A stretch of DNA of 64,000 bases from Brachypodium distachyon. Lineage: Eukaryota > Streptophyta > Magnoliopsida > Poales > Poaceae. Position 1 is the first letter of the stretch. Each line of letters starts with the position of its first letter. Of the stretch, positions 32,603 to 43,977 are shown piece after piece. The position numbers were made by a program, and so were the translations under genes. Below the pieces are notes generated by a model that was not told the origin of the DNA, ran no database searches, and worked only from the letters and a program-made list of their open reading frames with translations. The stretch is taken from contig NC_016133.3 of NCBI RefSeq assembly GCF_000005505.3, positions 19,344,001-19,408,000 of the forward strand, written 5' to 3'.

Positions 32603-33475
32603 TATCGCACCAGTGGCACCCGGGGTACCACCGCTGCTTGACGCGTGGGTCGCCTCACCTGCTCCCCGCAAGGATAGCACCCTGGGCAGCACAGCACAAG
32701 CTGCCCGGCAAGTCACCAGCCCGATAGGGCTAGCCGGGCTGCGGGGGTTACCCTGGAAGGTGACAGGAGAATTCCCACCTGGGCTCCCCCCGGGAAGGTC
32801 ACTTGCCGGGGAGGGCGTTCCCGGGCGCAGGCACTTACAACAGGGACGGTACCCAGCAGGCAGAGCATTGACGCCGCGTGGCCGCCCGGCAGGCTCCCTG
32901 TGCGCAAGGCTGGTCAGGGTGAGGAGTGTGGCACAAGCAAGCATTTAATGCTTTGACAGAAACGTGATTCCCTGTCCAGTTAGCCCACAGTGATTGGCCC
33001 GCAGTGAATCTAGGGCACGGACCGCCCTAGTTGCAGTGCTACGTGCCGTGCATGCAAGCCAGCGCATCAAGGGCAAGCTGCCTAGGGTCTTTGCTCAACA
33101 CTTGTCACCCATGCACCGAGGCACCTGTGGCATCTCTTTGAGTATAAAAGGAGGACCATTGCCAAGGGTCAAAGGGTTCGGTTCTTACTAGTTTTAGCCC
33201 AGAAGTAGCAAGTAGCACTTAGCAGAAAAGGAGAGAGTGCCTAGGGGACTCCTCTGGCAACTTGTAAACCCTTATTCATTGGCTACTATAAGCTCAGAAG
33301 CAGGACGTAGGGTTTTACACCTCAGGGTGGCCCGAACCTGGGTAAAACGGTCTTGTGCATCTTTACGCTTGACATTGGCCTCGCCGGCGATCGCTGGAGC
33401 GATCCCCAACGCCCACTGCCAAACCAAAAAGGAGGGTGCCTCGCATCTCCGGTGTCTAAGCCCCGGGCTACGACA
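32603..33475 (+). mobile_element. 5' LTR of gypsy family G1
   Basis: Homologous to the solo LTRs at 7638 and 57009. It starts TATCGCACCAGTGGCACC (TA for the usual TG) and ends GGGCTACGACA. It has a TATA box (GTATAAAAGGAGGACC near 33141) and the block CAGGACGTAGGGTTTTACACC near 33302. A primer-binding-like sequence and gag follow, so this copy kept its internal region. Confidence 0.85.
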
Positions 33476-33477
33476 TC

Positions 33478-33498
33478 TGGCGTGCCAGGTAGGGGGCG
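33478..33498 (+). promoter_or_regulatory. Primer-binding-site-like sequence
   Basis: TGGCGTGCCAGGTAGGGGG lies two bases after the LTR end, in the place and form usual for grass gypsy elements. Confidence 0.7.
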
Positions 33499-33583
33499 CG
33501 TGTGGAGAGCTCGCCGGTGACCGTCAGCACCGTCATCTGCAGCTACATCGGTTTCGTCTTCTCCGACGACAGGACCCGTCGCT

Positions 33584-35688
33584 ATGCCTCCCAAGTGGGC
33601 TAGCGACTCTCGGATCGACCCGCGTGGTGCCCCAGCGGCTCATATGCGGTCATACGACGTGCAGCCTATGTTGCAAGGTCAAGAGAACCCTGAGCCCTCT
33701 CGGGTGCAGCAGCAGCAGTCGCAGCTGCCACCCCCGCCTCCTCGGCCGTCGGCGGACAACCGGCTGAGGAGGCCAGCAGCTCCTAGCACCGGATCTAGTC
33801 GCATGAGCAGCCACGACACCGCCCGTGCCGGCCAGCGAGTCCACTCGCGGGCCAAAGACACGCAGCGGCAGCTGCGCCACGAGCATACCGCGTCGCGTGT
33901 GACGTCGTAGGGATCTCGCCCTACTCACCCAAGGGCACCGGGGGACATGGCGGAGGCTAGCCGATCAGAGAATCGGCAGCCTCCCGCTCAAACCCTGTCG
34001 GAGGCCATCATCGTCGCGCGAGTCATGGTGCGCTACGAGCCACCGCAAGGCACGCTGGCGCACGAGGCATGGAGTGCAGAGCTGGACGCGCTCCTTGCAC
34101 TCGCCGCCCAGCAACCGCATGGCGAGGGCGCCCCGGCCGGTTCAGGTCGGGGAAAGAACCCGGGACGCGGAGACGCGCCCCACGTCTCGGGGCAGGGAGA
34201 AAACCCTCCCTCGCAAGGAGGGCAAGGAGGCGAGGACCCCGTGGGGTCCTCGGATTCGTCACCAACCGCTACGTGGGGTGACGCGCAGGGCGTCCTGAAC
34301 GCCCGCCAGCAACAAGACCTCCACCAGTGCTTGGATGCCGGCGCCGGCGTGAGGCCGAGCACCAACGCCCAGAGGAGTAGGAGGATGCTCCCATGGGCCC
34401 TGAGGACGGCTGCACGGTGTTCACCCGCGAGCTGCGCAGGGTAACATGGCCCCGCAAGTTCCGAGCGCCAGCGCTTGAACGTACGACGGGACCGTGAACT
34501 CGAAGGATTTCCTCCTGACCTACACGTTGGGGATGCACGCCATCGGCACCAACGACAAGGTCAGGGCCAACTGGTTCCCGATGGTCCTCAAAGGATCAGC
34601 GAGAACCTGGTTGCTCAACCTGCCTGCCGGGTCCATAGCCTCCTGGGCTGACCTGCGTGAGCAGTTTGTGAGCACGTTCCAGGGCGGCTACAAGCACCCG
34701 GGAACCATGGCGGAGCTGCACACCGTGGTGCAGAAGCCAGGAGAGACGTCGTGGAGCTTCGTCAACCGCTTCTCCAGTCTCTCCTAATCTATTCCTGAGG
34801 CGGAGGCTGCCGCCATCATCAACACCTTCGCCATCAAAGTCCGTGACCCCAAGATGCGGGAGAAGCTGAGCACGCACCGGATCCGGACGACGCAGGAGCT
34901 TTACGCCTTGTGCACAAGTGTGCCATGGCCGAGGAAGGGCGCCTGGCATCCGAACTTGCAGCTAAGGCTGCCGCAAGTCCCGCTGAGGGCTCGCAGAAGA
35001 AGGGCTCCCGGAAGCGCAGCGGGAAGCAAGTGCTTGCCGCGGAACTGGGGCTTACCTCGAGGCCAGCAAAAAAGGCCTCGTCCACTGGCGGGTCTTGCGG
35101 CAAGGCGGGCGACGCGCCCCGCTGCCCCATCCACGCAAACGCCACCCATGACGCGCAGGATTGCCACATCCTGCAGGGTATCAAGCAGAGGCGCGAGCAG
35201 CGCCACGAGGAGCGCCGAGCAGCCGACGCCTGCTTCAACTGTGGGGATATCGGGCATCTCTCCTGGGATTGCTCGAATGACCGCAGAGCTCGGGCGAAGC
35301 CTGCCGGCGGAGATGCCGGAAGAGAAGAAGCCCATGGGGGACACGGCCAAGCCCGAGCCGGCAGGGAGCGGCCTCCCCGGGGACGAGACAAGGCTCGTGC
35401 TGAGGAGCCGCGCGAGTCCGATTACAGCGGGGGTGATGAGCTCGGCTTCCAGGAGCCTCGCGGCGTCGCCTGCATCCATGGGGGAGCTTATGCTCTCCCA
35501 TCATATAGCACGGTGAAGCGCCTCACCCGGGAGGTGTGTGCGCTGTTGCCGGACATGGAGGTGCAACAGCTGCTGAAGTGGTCGCACGTGCCGATCACCC
35601 AGCCCGGCAGCTGGGTTCAGGGGTTCTGCCCTTCGTGGTCTCACCGATCATCAACAACATGACGGTGACCAAGGTGCTGGTGGACAAC
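33584..35688 (+). pseudogene. Gypsy gag and start of protease (family G1), broken
   Basis: GAG packages the element RNA. The ATG at 33584 opens a Gln/Pro-rich N-terminus (MPPKWASDSRIDPRG). TAG at 33908 and later shifts split it. The Retrotrans_gag core lies at about 34440-34787 (KGSARTWLLNLPAGSIASWA; EQFVSTFQGGYKHPGTM) and ends in a stop at 34785. The next frame (34910) has CPIHANATHDAQDC and a CCHC knuckle, CFNCGDIGHLSWDC. Near 35640 the sequence reaches the N-terminal side of protease (PIINNMTVTKVLVDN). It is cut at that Asp-Asn by the insertion of the chromovirus LTR. The 'CPIH...DC' gag type is one I associate with Tat-like gypsy elements. The rest of pol is not in the window. Confidence 0.75.
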
Positions 35689-38600
35689 TGTGAGACTCCG
35701 GGATCGAATTTATGCAATTTAGCCCCAAAATGATAACTCGCGCATAAATTAAGCCCCAGTGCCTCCCTACGATGAATACTTCACAACATACACGCAATGT
35801 GTTCACCGCAGGTTGGAACAAAAATTATATCATGACATCACTCTACGACACAAGATTAAGTTAAGCTCACACAAGGAGCGAAATACCAAGTTATTACAAC
35901 TCACGGACACATGTCCACAATCATCATTACACCAGCGGAAGCAAATTAGGCCCGAGTACGGACAAGTTTACAATTATTGCCTAAGGTGTTGAAACTGAAA
36001 AGAGAGCCCGCCACAAGTTCACAGAACCCTGCTCTGAAATCTGCTGGCTAAATGTCGAAGCTGTCGTCGTCAAACTCCACGAAGTAACCACTCACCTGCT
36101 CCTCTGGGAACTCTGGAGAAAACAACGTTGCAAAGCAACCGAGTACAAAGTACTCGCAAGACTTACAGGGAGAACTAATCTAATTATGCAACAAGTCTCA
36201 AAGGTGGATAAATATGGTGGGGTTATGCAGCAGCAATATATCTGGAGAGACACACTAATGACATCGTCTAAGTAGAGGATAAGAAGCGTTCACTGAGTGA
36301 GGTGATCTTCTAATAAGTAACACGAACCAAACACAACCTCTTATCACCACCTCAACCCCTTGTGAGGAAATGATCCAAAGGCACTCACACTTAAGCAGTT
36401 TTAAGCATATCCAAGATTAAGGCTAATTACTACTCAAGTTTTTGAGATTAAGTTGATTAGGTTCTCTATGATCAAGTAATGACCAACCAAGTCGTCCATA
36501 ACCGCGGACACGGCTTTCCGAAAGATTTATCCCTGAAGGGTGCACCAATTTACCTGTACACGTTCGTCCAACCCTTATTGCCGCTCGAGAAGGAACACAT
36601 GAAGGCGTGTGTCGGCAGGATTGGGCGACACGGCGTTTCCAAGCCCCACAAATAATCCAGGGGACCACCCAACTGAGTATATCCGAAACGAGAGCCCGGC
36701 CGAAGCGTCGTACGGACTCAAGAGTTGCGAGGACAGCTGGTAGCGGTTCATAGCCCGCAGGATGACCACTCCAGACTAGTGCCGCAAATCCTATATGAAT
36801 ACACGGTCACTAACAAGTCTCCAACACAACACCAGTGTACATGCGATATGCCAAATGGAACGCCCGAACTATGTAGTCCCTGGAAGAGTTATGAAACGAG
36901 TACTAGGCCGAGGGGGAAGCCATATCTTCTCCCACGAGCGGTTAGCACGAAGTTTCTTGGATCGCCAAAAACGAGAACTCAGTCCTTAAGTCGGCGCAAA
37001 TGGAACAAATCACCAATGCGTGAGCACGGCCTCCCATCGTTGCCTTGTTGCAGGTAATAACATGTCACAGTCTTATAATTGCAATTTAAATACAGGAAGT
37101 AGCATGTGGATATAGCAATTGTATAACCCCAAATAAGGACACTAGACTAGCAATCTAAGCAAGACTTCTAATGACCAATTAGGGCAATACACAAACATGT
37201 GACATGGTAATAGGACAAGTAACAAGAAAAAAGCAATTGAGTAGAGCTGACTAAAAGTTATGCAATCCTAGAGGCATCGTGACAAGACTGAGAACTTAAT
37301 TTAGTGCAAGAATGAGAGAGAGGCATTGGGCATAAACAACATGGTCAAGGATTGCCTGGATCCTCGGTCGCTGGACACCGAGAGAGAGGGTCCGAGTAGG
37401 TGTGGGAACCCAGTTCATCGGCGGAGTGTGGTGTAGACGCTAACGATAAGACCCAAACACACAAGGTACATATGAATAAGCATACATAGAGTGTAATGCG
37501 TAAACAAGAATGCATGGCATGTGATAAGATGATGCATTCAACTTTAACAAGAGTTCTAGGCATTTAGTGAAATAGGTTATACATTAGCTAGTAAGATAGA
37601 TGATAATAGTGGCTACGCTTTGCCCAAATATAATAAACAGTGACATGGTCATAAAGTACAGGTTTCAAGGAACATTTTACATCTTTACAGAAAGTTCAAA
37701 AGCATTACAGATTTTAAACTAGGAGCTACACAAGTTCATAAGTTTGAATTTCAAATCTGGGACAGATTTGAAATTCGAAACCTCAAAGTGGAAATCTAAA
37801 TGCACACTTAAATTCCTTACATTTTTATGATTCCAAAACATATATGGTTTGCCCAAATTGGATCTAGCATGCATTTACTAGGATTTAAACAATATAACAC
37901 ATTTTCTGCAAATAAACCAAACAAAACCAAAAGGAAAACAAAACAGATCCGGTGCGTGGACTTGGTTCACCGGGCCCAGCAGTGCACTAGGTAGCTGACA
38001 GGTGGGTCCATGGGGCCCACTTGTCAGTGACCGGTGAATACCCAAAAAATGGAGTTTTAATCTTGCGCCGGCGGGGAATTGAACCCGCGCCTCGGCTCAG
38101 GTCGGCAAACTGACGGAGCAGGCGGCCAGTTGGGCTGAGCGTTCGGACCTTAACAGATCCAGGCGCTCGGCTGCCTTAAACCAAAAGGAGACATCAGCTT
38201 GCGGGCGCGCGGGGTGGCCATGTTAGAGGCTCGTCGTCGGCGACCACACGGCACGGCGGAGCAAAGGCTCAGCCTTTTCATTGTTCCAAGACCGGCAGAG
38301 GCAAGGTGGCTTGACGGCCATCACGCAAGCCTCCCCAGAGCACCGGCACGGCATGGAGCAGAAGCTCGATGGCGGCGTCCCGGGCACGGTCGTCGCAACC
38401 TAGAGCTACGGTGAGCTAAAGAGAGGGAGGAAAGGGGGCACGAGTGCGCGAGGTCATGGCGACGCTAACCGAGCAAGAGTTCGCCGGTGAAGCGGAGGGA
38501 GCTCGCCGGAATTTGAAGAAGACTCGTCGGCGGCCGGAGACGAATACGAGGAGCTAGGCGTGGCTGTCGTCGATCTCGGCGGAATTCCTCGCGCCCCAAG

Positions 38601-39474
38601 GAAGTAGTCGACGTCGGGGATCTCGTGAGGTGGTCAGTCGGGCTTGAAGACAATGGAGACGGCGGCTTGACGCGGCGGCGCTCATGGCTCGGAAAAGGAA
38701 GGGCGACGGCGGCGCGCAGAAAAGGAGGGAGGAGGACCCGTCTAGGGTTTCCTTGTGCTAGGGTGGAGAGGAGGCGTGGCTGCGCTTAAGTAGGCGGCGC
38801 GGAGCCCTCCTGTCGCTGTCGACGAGGACGTGGCGCGGCCGCCCCCACTGCTTGGAGAAGAAAAGCAGAGGTAGAAGACGCTCAGTGAGAGGTGGCGTAT
38901 TCGGGAAAATTACGCCTTCGCTGCTGGGAGGCGCAACGCAGGGCGGCGCGCGCGAAGCTGGGCGGCGGGTGCGGGCGCGCGTAGCTGGGCCGAGTGGGCT
39001 TGGGCCGACTCGGGCCGAAGGTAAGAAGGTAAGTTTTTCTTTTTCCTTTTTCCTTTTTCTGTTTTCTCTTTTGCAAATAGTTTTGTTTGTACTTTGTTTT
39101 CTTGATTCAAATTTCAAATACCATTTTGAAAAGCTGAGGAGTAGGAGAGTTCAAATATGGTACTATTATTTGGAAATATTCAAATGGGGGTAGAGGTTTA
39201 AATCAAAACCCATTCAAATGTCATTTGCAAAGGTAGGAAAAAGGAATTTAAATCACAAAAGAGAAAGAGGGAAGATTCCTATTTGAATCTTCTAGCAAAC
39301 TCTAACAACAAGATTTCAAACAACATGTTGAAGTGGTGATTTTAAAATTCATGTGAAGCAAAGGTAGATATGACATGGCATGGATGCAAATGTAAATGTC
39401 ATGGCAACATTAATTAAATTACAAATAGTTCCAACAAGGGCTTAAAAGTAAAGTGTTGTTCGCGGGCTGTTCCA
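35689..39474 (-). mobile_element. 3' LTR of Tekay-type chromovirus, minus strand (about 3.8 kb)
   Basis: On the minus strand it starts TGGAACAGCCCGCG directly after a purine run at the end of pol (AGTGGGGGAGAG) and ends GTCTCACA. It thus has TG and CA ends and lies exactly at the 3' end of the element. It includes a GC-rich leader-like part (38040-39010) and motifs shared with the other long LTRs here (CCGCGGACACGGCT at 36501; GAGTACAAAGTACTCG at 36140). The candidate target duplication at its outer end is ACAAC (35684-35688). Several short open frames inside are not genes. Confidence 0.75.
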
Positions 39475-39660
39475 ACTCTCCCCCACTAAAAGGAATCGCG
39501 TCCGAAGATTCTCAGGGATCCGCAAGAAAGGTAGGATGGTCTTCGTGTAACAGATCTTTGTGTTCCCATGTTGCTTCTTTGTCAGAGTGATTAGACCAAA
39601 AGATCCTGTAGAATTTGTGAGTTTTATTGCGAGTGCGACGTTCTTTCACATCAAGAACGC
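39475..39660 (-). pseudogene. Chromodomain-like C-terminus of the chromovirus integrase, frame-shifted
   Basis: After the pol frame reaches [11 protein letters not shown], a shift at about 39655 moves the family-like end into another frame. There the aromatic and acidic pattern of a chromodomain is visible (HKFYRIFWSNHSDKEATWE, then DLLHEDHPTF). Chromodomains direct integration to particular chromatin. A stop follows about ten codons before the purine tract. Confidence 0.65.
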
Positions 39661-42660
39661 GAACTGACACTCCTTGTAAGTGAGATCTTCACGGAGCTCG
39701 AAGTTCTCATGGTCGACTGCACGCCCAGTATCCTTGAAACAACGTTTGAGTTGGGAAACATGGAACACAGGATGGACCTTGGTGAGATTCGGAGGAAGCT
39801 CGAGGCGATAAGCTACCTCGCCTTGCCTTGCGATCACCTTGAAGGGGCCAATGTAACGAGGCGCAAGCTTGCCTTTCACATTGAAACGATGTGTACCTTG
39901 CATCGGAGTGACACGAAGATACGCTTGATCACCGGGAGCATACACCACCTCTTGGTGTTTGTTATCATAGCGGCTCTTTTGACGGGATTGAGCTGCTAAA
40001 AGATTTTCCCGAATGATACGGCATTGGTCCTCAGCTTCTTGAATCAAATCTGGCCCGAAGAGTTGACGTTCACCTGCCTCGGTCCAGTTCAAGGGAGTGC
40101 GGCATTTTCGACCACAGAGGAAAGTGAATGGCGCCATGCCCAGACTTGCTTGATAGCTGTTGTTGTAAGAGAACTCCGCAAACGGCAGAGATTCCTCCCA
40201 TTTCATACCAAAGGATATGACACAAGCTCGAAGCATGTCTTCAAGGACCTGATTTACCCTTTCAACTTGACCACTAGTCTGAGGATGATAAGCGGTACTA
40301 AAAAGGAGATTAGTGCCCATTGCCTTCTGAAAGCTTTCCCAAAATCTGGATGTAAAGATAATTCCATGATCGGAGCTTATTTCAACTGGGACACCATGGA
40401 GAGAGACAATTCTAGCAGTGTACAATTCGGCCAATTGACTAGCTGAGATTGTTTCTTTGACAGGCAAGAAGTGAGCAACTTTAGAAAGTCGATCAATCAC
40501 CACAAAGATTGCATCATTGCCCTTGCGAGACTTCGAAAACCCAGTGATGAAGTCCATTTCGATCTTCTCCCACTTCCATGTTGGAATAGTCAGAGGTTGA
40601 AGAAGACCAGCAGGCTTCTGATGCTCTGCCTTCACACGGAGACATACATCACATTCAGACACATATCTAGCAATGTGCTCTTTCATTCCAGTCCACCAAT
40701 AGCTCTTTCGGATGTCTTGATACATCTTGGTAGAACCGAGATGGATGGCAAGAGGTGTGTCATGCGCTTCTTTGAGAATAGAATCTCTTATGTCTTGATT
40801 ATTAGGAACAATCATGCGATCATCAAAGAACACGGTTCCTTTGTCATCAAGTGAGAATCTCTTAGCTTTGGGATCTTTACCTTTTATCTGATTGGAAACC
40901 TGCTTGACAACTTCATCAAGGAGCTGAGCTTTACGAATTTTGTCTTCCAAGGATGAAACAGAAGTGACGACCAGATTTGCAAGATAACCTTTTGGAACAA
41001 GCTCAAGGTTAAGATTCTTGAAGTCCTCACAAAGATCAGGAGGGAATTCCTTGACTGTGAGAGAGTTGCAATCAGATTTGCGACTAAGGGCATCGGCCAT
41101 AACATTAGCTTTGCCTGGAGTGTAATTAATCGACAGATTGTATTCTGAGATCAACTCCATCCATCGTCGCTGTCTGAGATTGAGATCAGGCTGGGTGAAG
41201 ATGTACTTGAGGCTCTTATGATCTGTAAAGATCTCACAAGGTACACCAGCAAGATAATGCCGCCACGTTTTTATTGCAAAAACAACTGCAGCGAGTTCAA
41301 GGTCATGCATCGGATAGTTGAGTTCATTTGGACGAAGTTGGCGAGACGCATATGCCACAACTTTCCCATCTTGGAAAAGGTCAACGCCTAAACCTTGGCG
41401 AGATGCATTGCAATAGATTTTGAAAGGTTGTGTAGTATCTGGAGGAGCCAAAATTAGAGGTTTAGTGAGTTTGTCCTTCAAAAGTTTGAAGCCCTCTTCG
41501 CACTGAGAGGTCCAAACAAACTTCTTGTCTTTCTTGAGAAGGTCGGTCAAAGGCTTGGCAATTTTGAAGAAATTTGGGACGAAACGTCGGCAATAACTTG
41601 CCAAACCAAGAAAACTTCGAAGTTGCTTTGCATTCTTGGGTTGAGACCACCCAACGATGTCCTGAATTCGCTCCGGATTGACATCAATTCCCTTTGCTGA
41701 GATGACGTGACCAAGATAATTGACTTCTGGAAGCCAGAACTCACACTTGGAGAACTTAGCATAGAGTCTATGTTCACTAAGTTTGGAAAGGATGAGGCAA
41801 AGATGTTCTTCATGTTCTTTCTCGGATTTAGAATAGACAAGAATGTCATCCAAGTAGACCACGACAAACTTGTCCAGATATTCCATGAAAATGGAATTCA
41901 TTAGACGAGAGAAGGTAGCTGGAGCATTGGTGAGGCCAAAAGACATGACTGTGTAATCGTAAAGACCATAACGAGTAGTGAAAGCGGTCTTTGGAATGTC
42001 CTCCTTCCGGATCTTGATTTGATGATACCCTAAACGTAGATCAAGTTTTGAGAAAACTACGGCTCCGGCAAGTTGGTCAAAAAGATCGTTGATTCTAAGA
42101 AGTGGGTATTTGTTCTTGATTATATGTTTATTAAGAGGACGGTAATCAACACACAGACGTTCGGTTTTGTCCTTCTTCTGCACAAACAGAGTGGGATAAC
42201 CCCAAGGAGAGGAGCTTGGACGGATGTATCCTTTCTTCTCCAAGTCTTCAAGTTGTCTTTTGAGTTCCGCCAACTCTGGTGGAGACATCTTGTAGGGACG
42301 CCTATGAATAGGAGCAGTTCCTGGATCGAGTTTGATCACAAACTCAACCGCTCTGTCGAGAGGCATACCTGGTAAGTCTTCAGGAAAAACATCCGGGAAT
42401 TCGCAAACCACCTTAACAGATTCCAAAGTTGGAAGTGGCTTTGCGTTTAGAGAGTAGAGCTGGGTGTTTGTGGCCTTAGAAGAGTGGAAAGTGACTATCT
42501 ATCCAGTGGAATGTGTTAGAATGACAGACTTAGCAGCACAGTCTATCAAATCTTGATGAGGTTTAAGCCAATCCATTCCCAGAATGACATCAATGTTAGA
42601 GGGTCCGAGGGCTAGCAGGTCGGTGAAGAAGATAAGATTGCCGATTTGGATTCGAGTGCC
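39646..42660 (-). pseudogene. Chromovirus pol: RT, RNase H and integrase (Tekay-type)
   Basis: A frame of 926 codons is open from 42426 to 39646. It continues upstream to the end of protease but is broken by TAG at 42499-42501 and a shift near 42660. Order: RT with [27 protein letters not shown] and the catalytic [11 protein letters not shown]; RNase H; integrase with HHCC ([23 protein letters not shown]) and the D,D,E triad ([19 protein letters not shown]), all present. In RNase H the usual first catalytic Asp is Asn (FKIYCNAS), so RNase H may be inactive, while Glu (HDLELAAV), Asp (FTDHKSL) and Asp (MADALSRK) are kept. Similarity to rice RIRE3/RIRE8-like polyproteins (from memory) and the chromodomain tail place it in the Tekay group. 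Confidence 0.88.
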
Positions 42661-42665
42661 ACGAC

Positions 42666-43910
42666 TTATCTTAGTTGTCCTTGACTTGGAACATGGTTAA
42701 GCAAAGTGTCTTGTTGCAAATCAATTGTTCGTGCAAAAGAGTGCGAAACAAAAGAATGCGATGCTCCCGTGTCAAATAATACTTTAGCAAGAACAGAATT
42801 AACATGCAAATTACCGATAACAACGTCGGCAGCTTCTTCTGCCTGCTCAGCATTGACATGGTTGACACAGGCACGGTTGGCATTAGACTTGTTGTTGTCA
42901 TAGGACCTTTGCTGATTTCCCTGAGCTGGAACCATCGCCTGGCTTGGAGGAGGGCGAGGTGCTGCCTGAATCTGATTCAGAGGGTAGTGAGTAGCAACGT
43001 GGCCTGGCTGATTGCACTTGTAACAGACTCTGGTTGCACTGTTCTGATTCTGTGGTCTTTGCTGCCCATTGTAGCTCTTGAGAGAGATAGCCTGAGAGGG
43101 TGGGCGGGAACCTTGACCACCGTTCCTCTAAAGATATGCTGGACGGACAGTTGCGTTGTTGGGAACCCATAACCTCCATTTCTGAGAACCAGCATTGTTG
43201 TTGCCTGAGGAAGAAGACCCAGTATCACGAGAGTGCTTGCGAGAATCCTCAAACTGTGCACGGCCATGCTCAGCTTGCAGAGCAGTATTGACCAAGTCTT
43301 CAAAGGAATTGCACCTAATGAGATTGAGAGCATACTTCAGCGACAGACTGAGACCCTTGCGAAACCTCTCTTGTTTCTTAAAGTCAGTAGAGATCTCATC
43401 GCCAGCATAGCGAGCAAGACGGTCGAAATCCTTGCAGTAGTCGAGAATAGAATTCTTGCCCTCAGTCAGATTGCAAAACTCTTCACGCTTTCTGTCCATC
43501 AGACCTGCTGGAATGTGGTGCTTTAGGAAAGCATCCTGGAAGTCAAACCAAGTGATGACTGCATCAGGGTGCTTGGAGGCTTGAAAATTCTCCCACCATG
43601 TGGCTGCTTCACCTCGGAGAAGGTAGATCGCAAAAGGAACCTTGTCCTCATTGGCCACACGAACCGTGCAAAGAGCGCGGACCATCTCACGAAGCCAGTC
43701 ATCAGCATCAAGTGGTTCTGAGGGTACAGAGAAAGTTCTAGGATTGTGAGCAAGGAAATCCTTGATGGAAACCCTGTCATTAACCCCATTGCCTTCATTG
43801 TTGCCATGATTGTCTTGCTGGTGGTTCATACGCTCAAGGATCTGTCCCATTTGAAGCAGTATGTTGCCTAACTCAGGCGGAGGAGGAGGTTCACGACGAA
43901 CAGGCGCCAT
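42666..43910 (-). pseudogene. Chromovirus GAG and protease, one nonsense codon
   Basis: I start at the ATG at 43910 (MAPVRREPPPPPELGN), which begins like related chromoviral GAGs; the frame is open further upstream only by chance. The Retrotrans_gag core follows (AATWWENFQASK; FQDAFLKHHIPAGLMDRKRE). An in-frame TAG at 43128-43130 ends GAG early, but the same frame then carries a zinc knuckle, CYKCNQPGHVATHY, whose last Cys is Tyr. It continues into an aspartic protease with the active-site motif VLFDTGASHSFV. TAA at 42666 ends it where a frameshift leads to RT. GAG builds the particle, and protease cuts the polyprotein. Confidence 0.85.
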
Positions 43911-43977
43911 CCTGTTTGCACAATGGTTTACACAACATTTGAAACACAATTGCATGACGTAAAACCCCAAAGAGGAG

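Noticed and set aside
33584..35660. Multiple overlapping minus-strand ORFs
   Set aside because: Complement of GC-rich gag; the gag frames carry recognisable motifs and the minus-strand frames do not.
38060..38110. tRNA-like motif (GGGAATTGAACCCGCG)
   Set aside because: Only a T-arm-like palindrome; no acceptor or anticodon arms, and it lies in a GC-rich LTR part.
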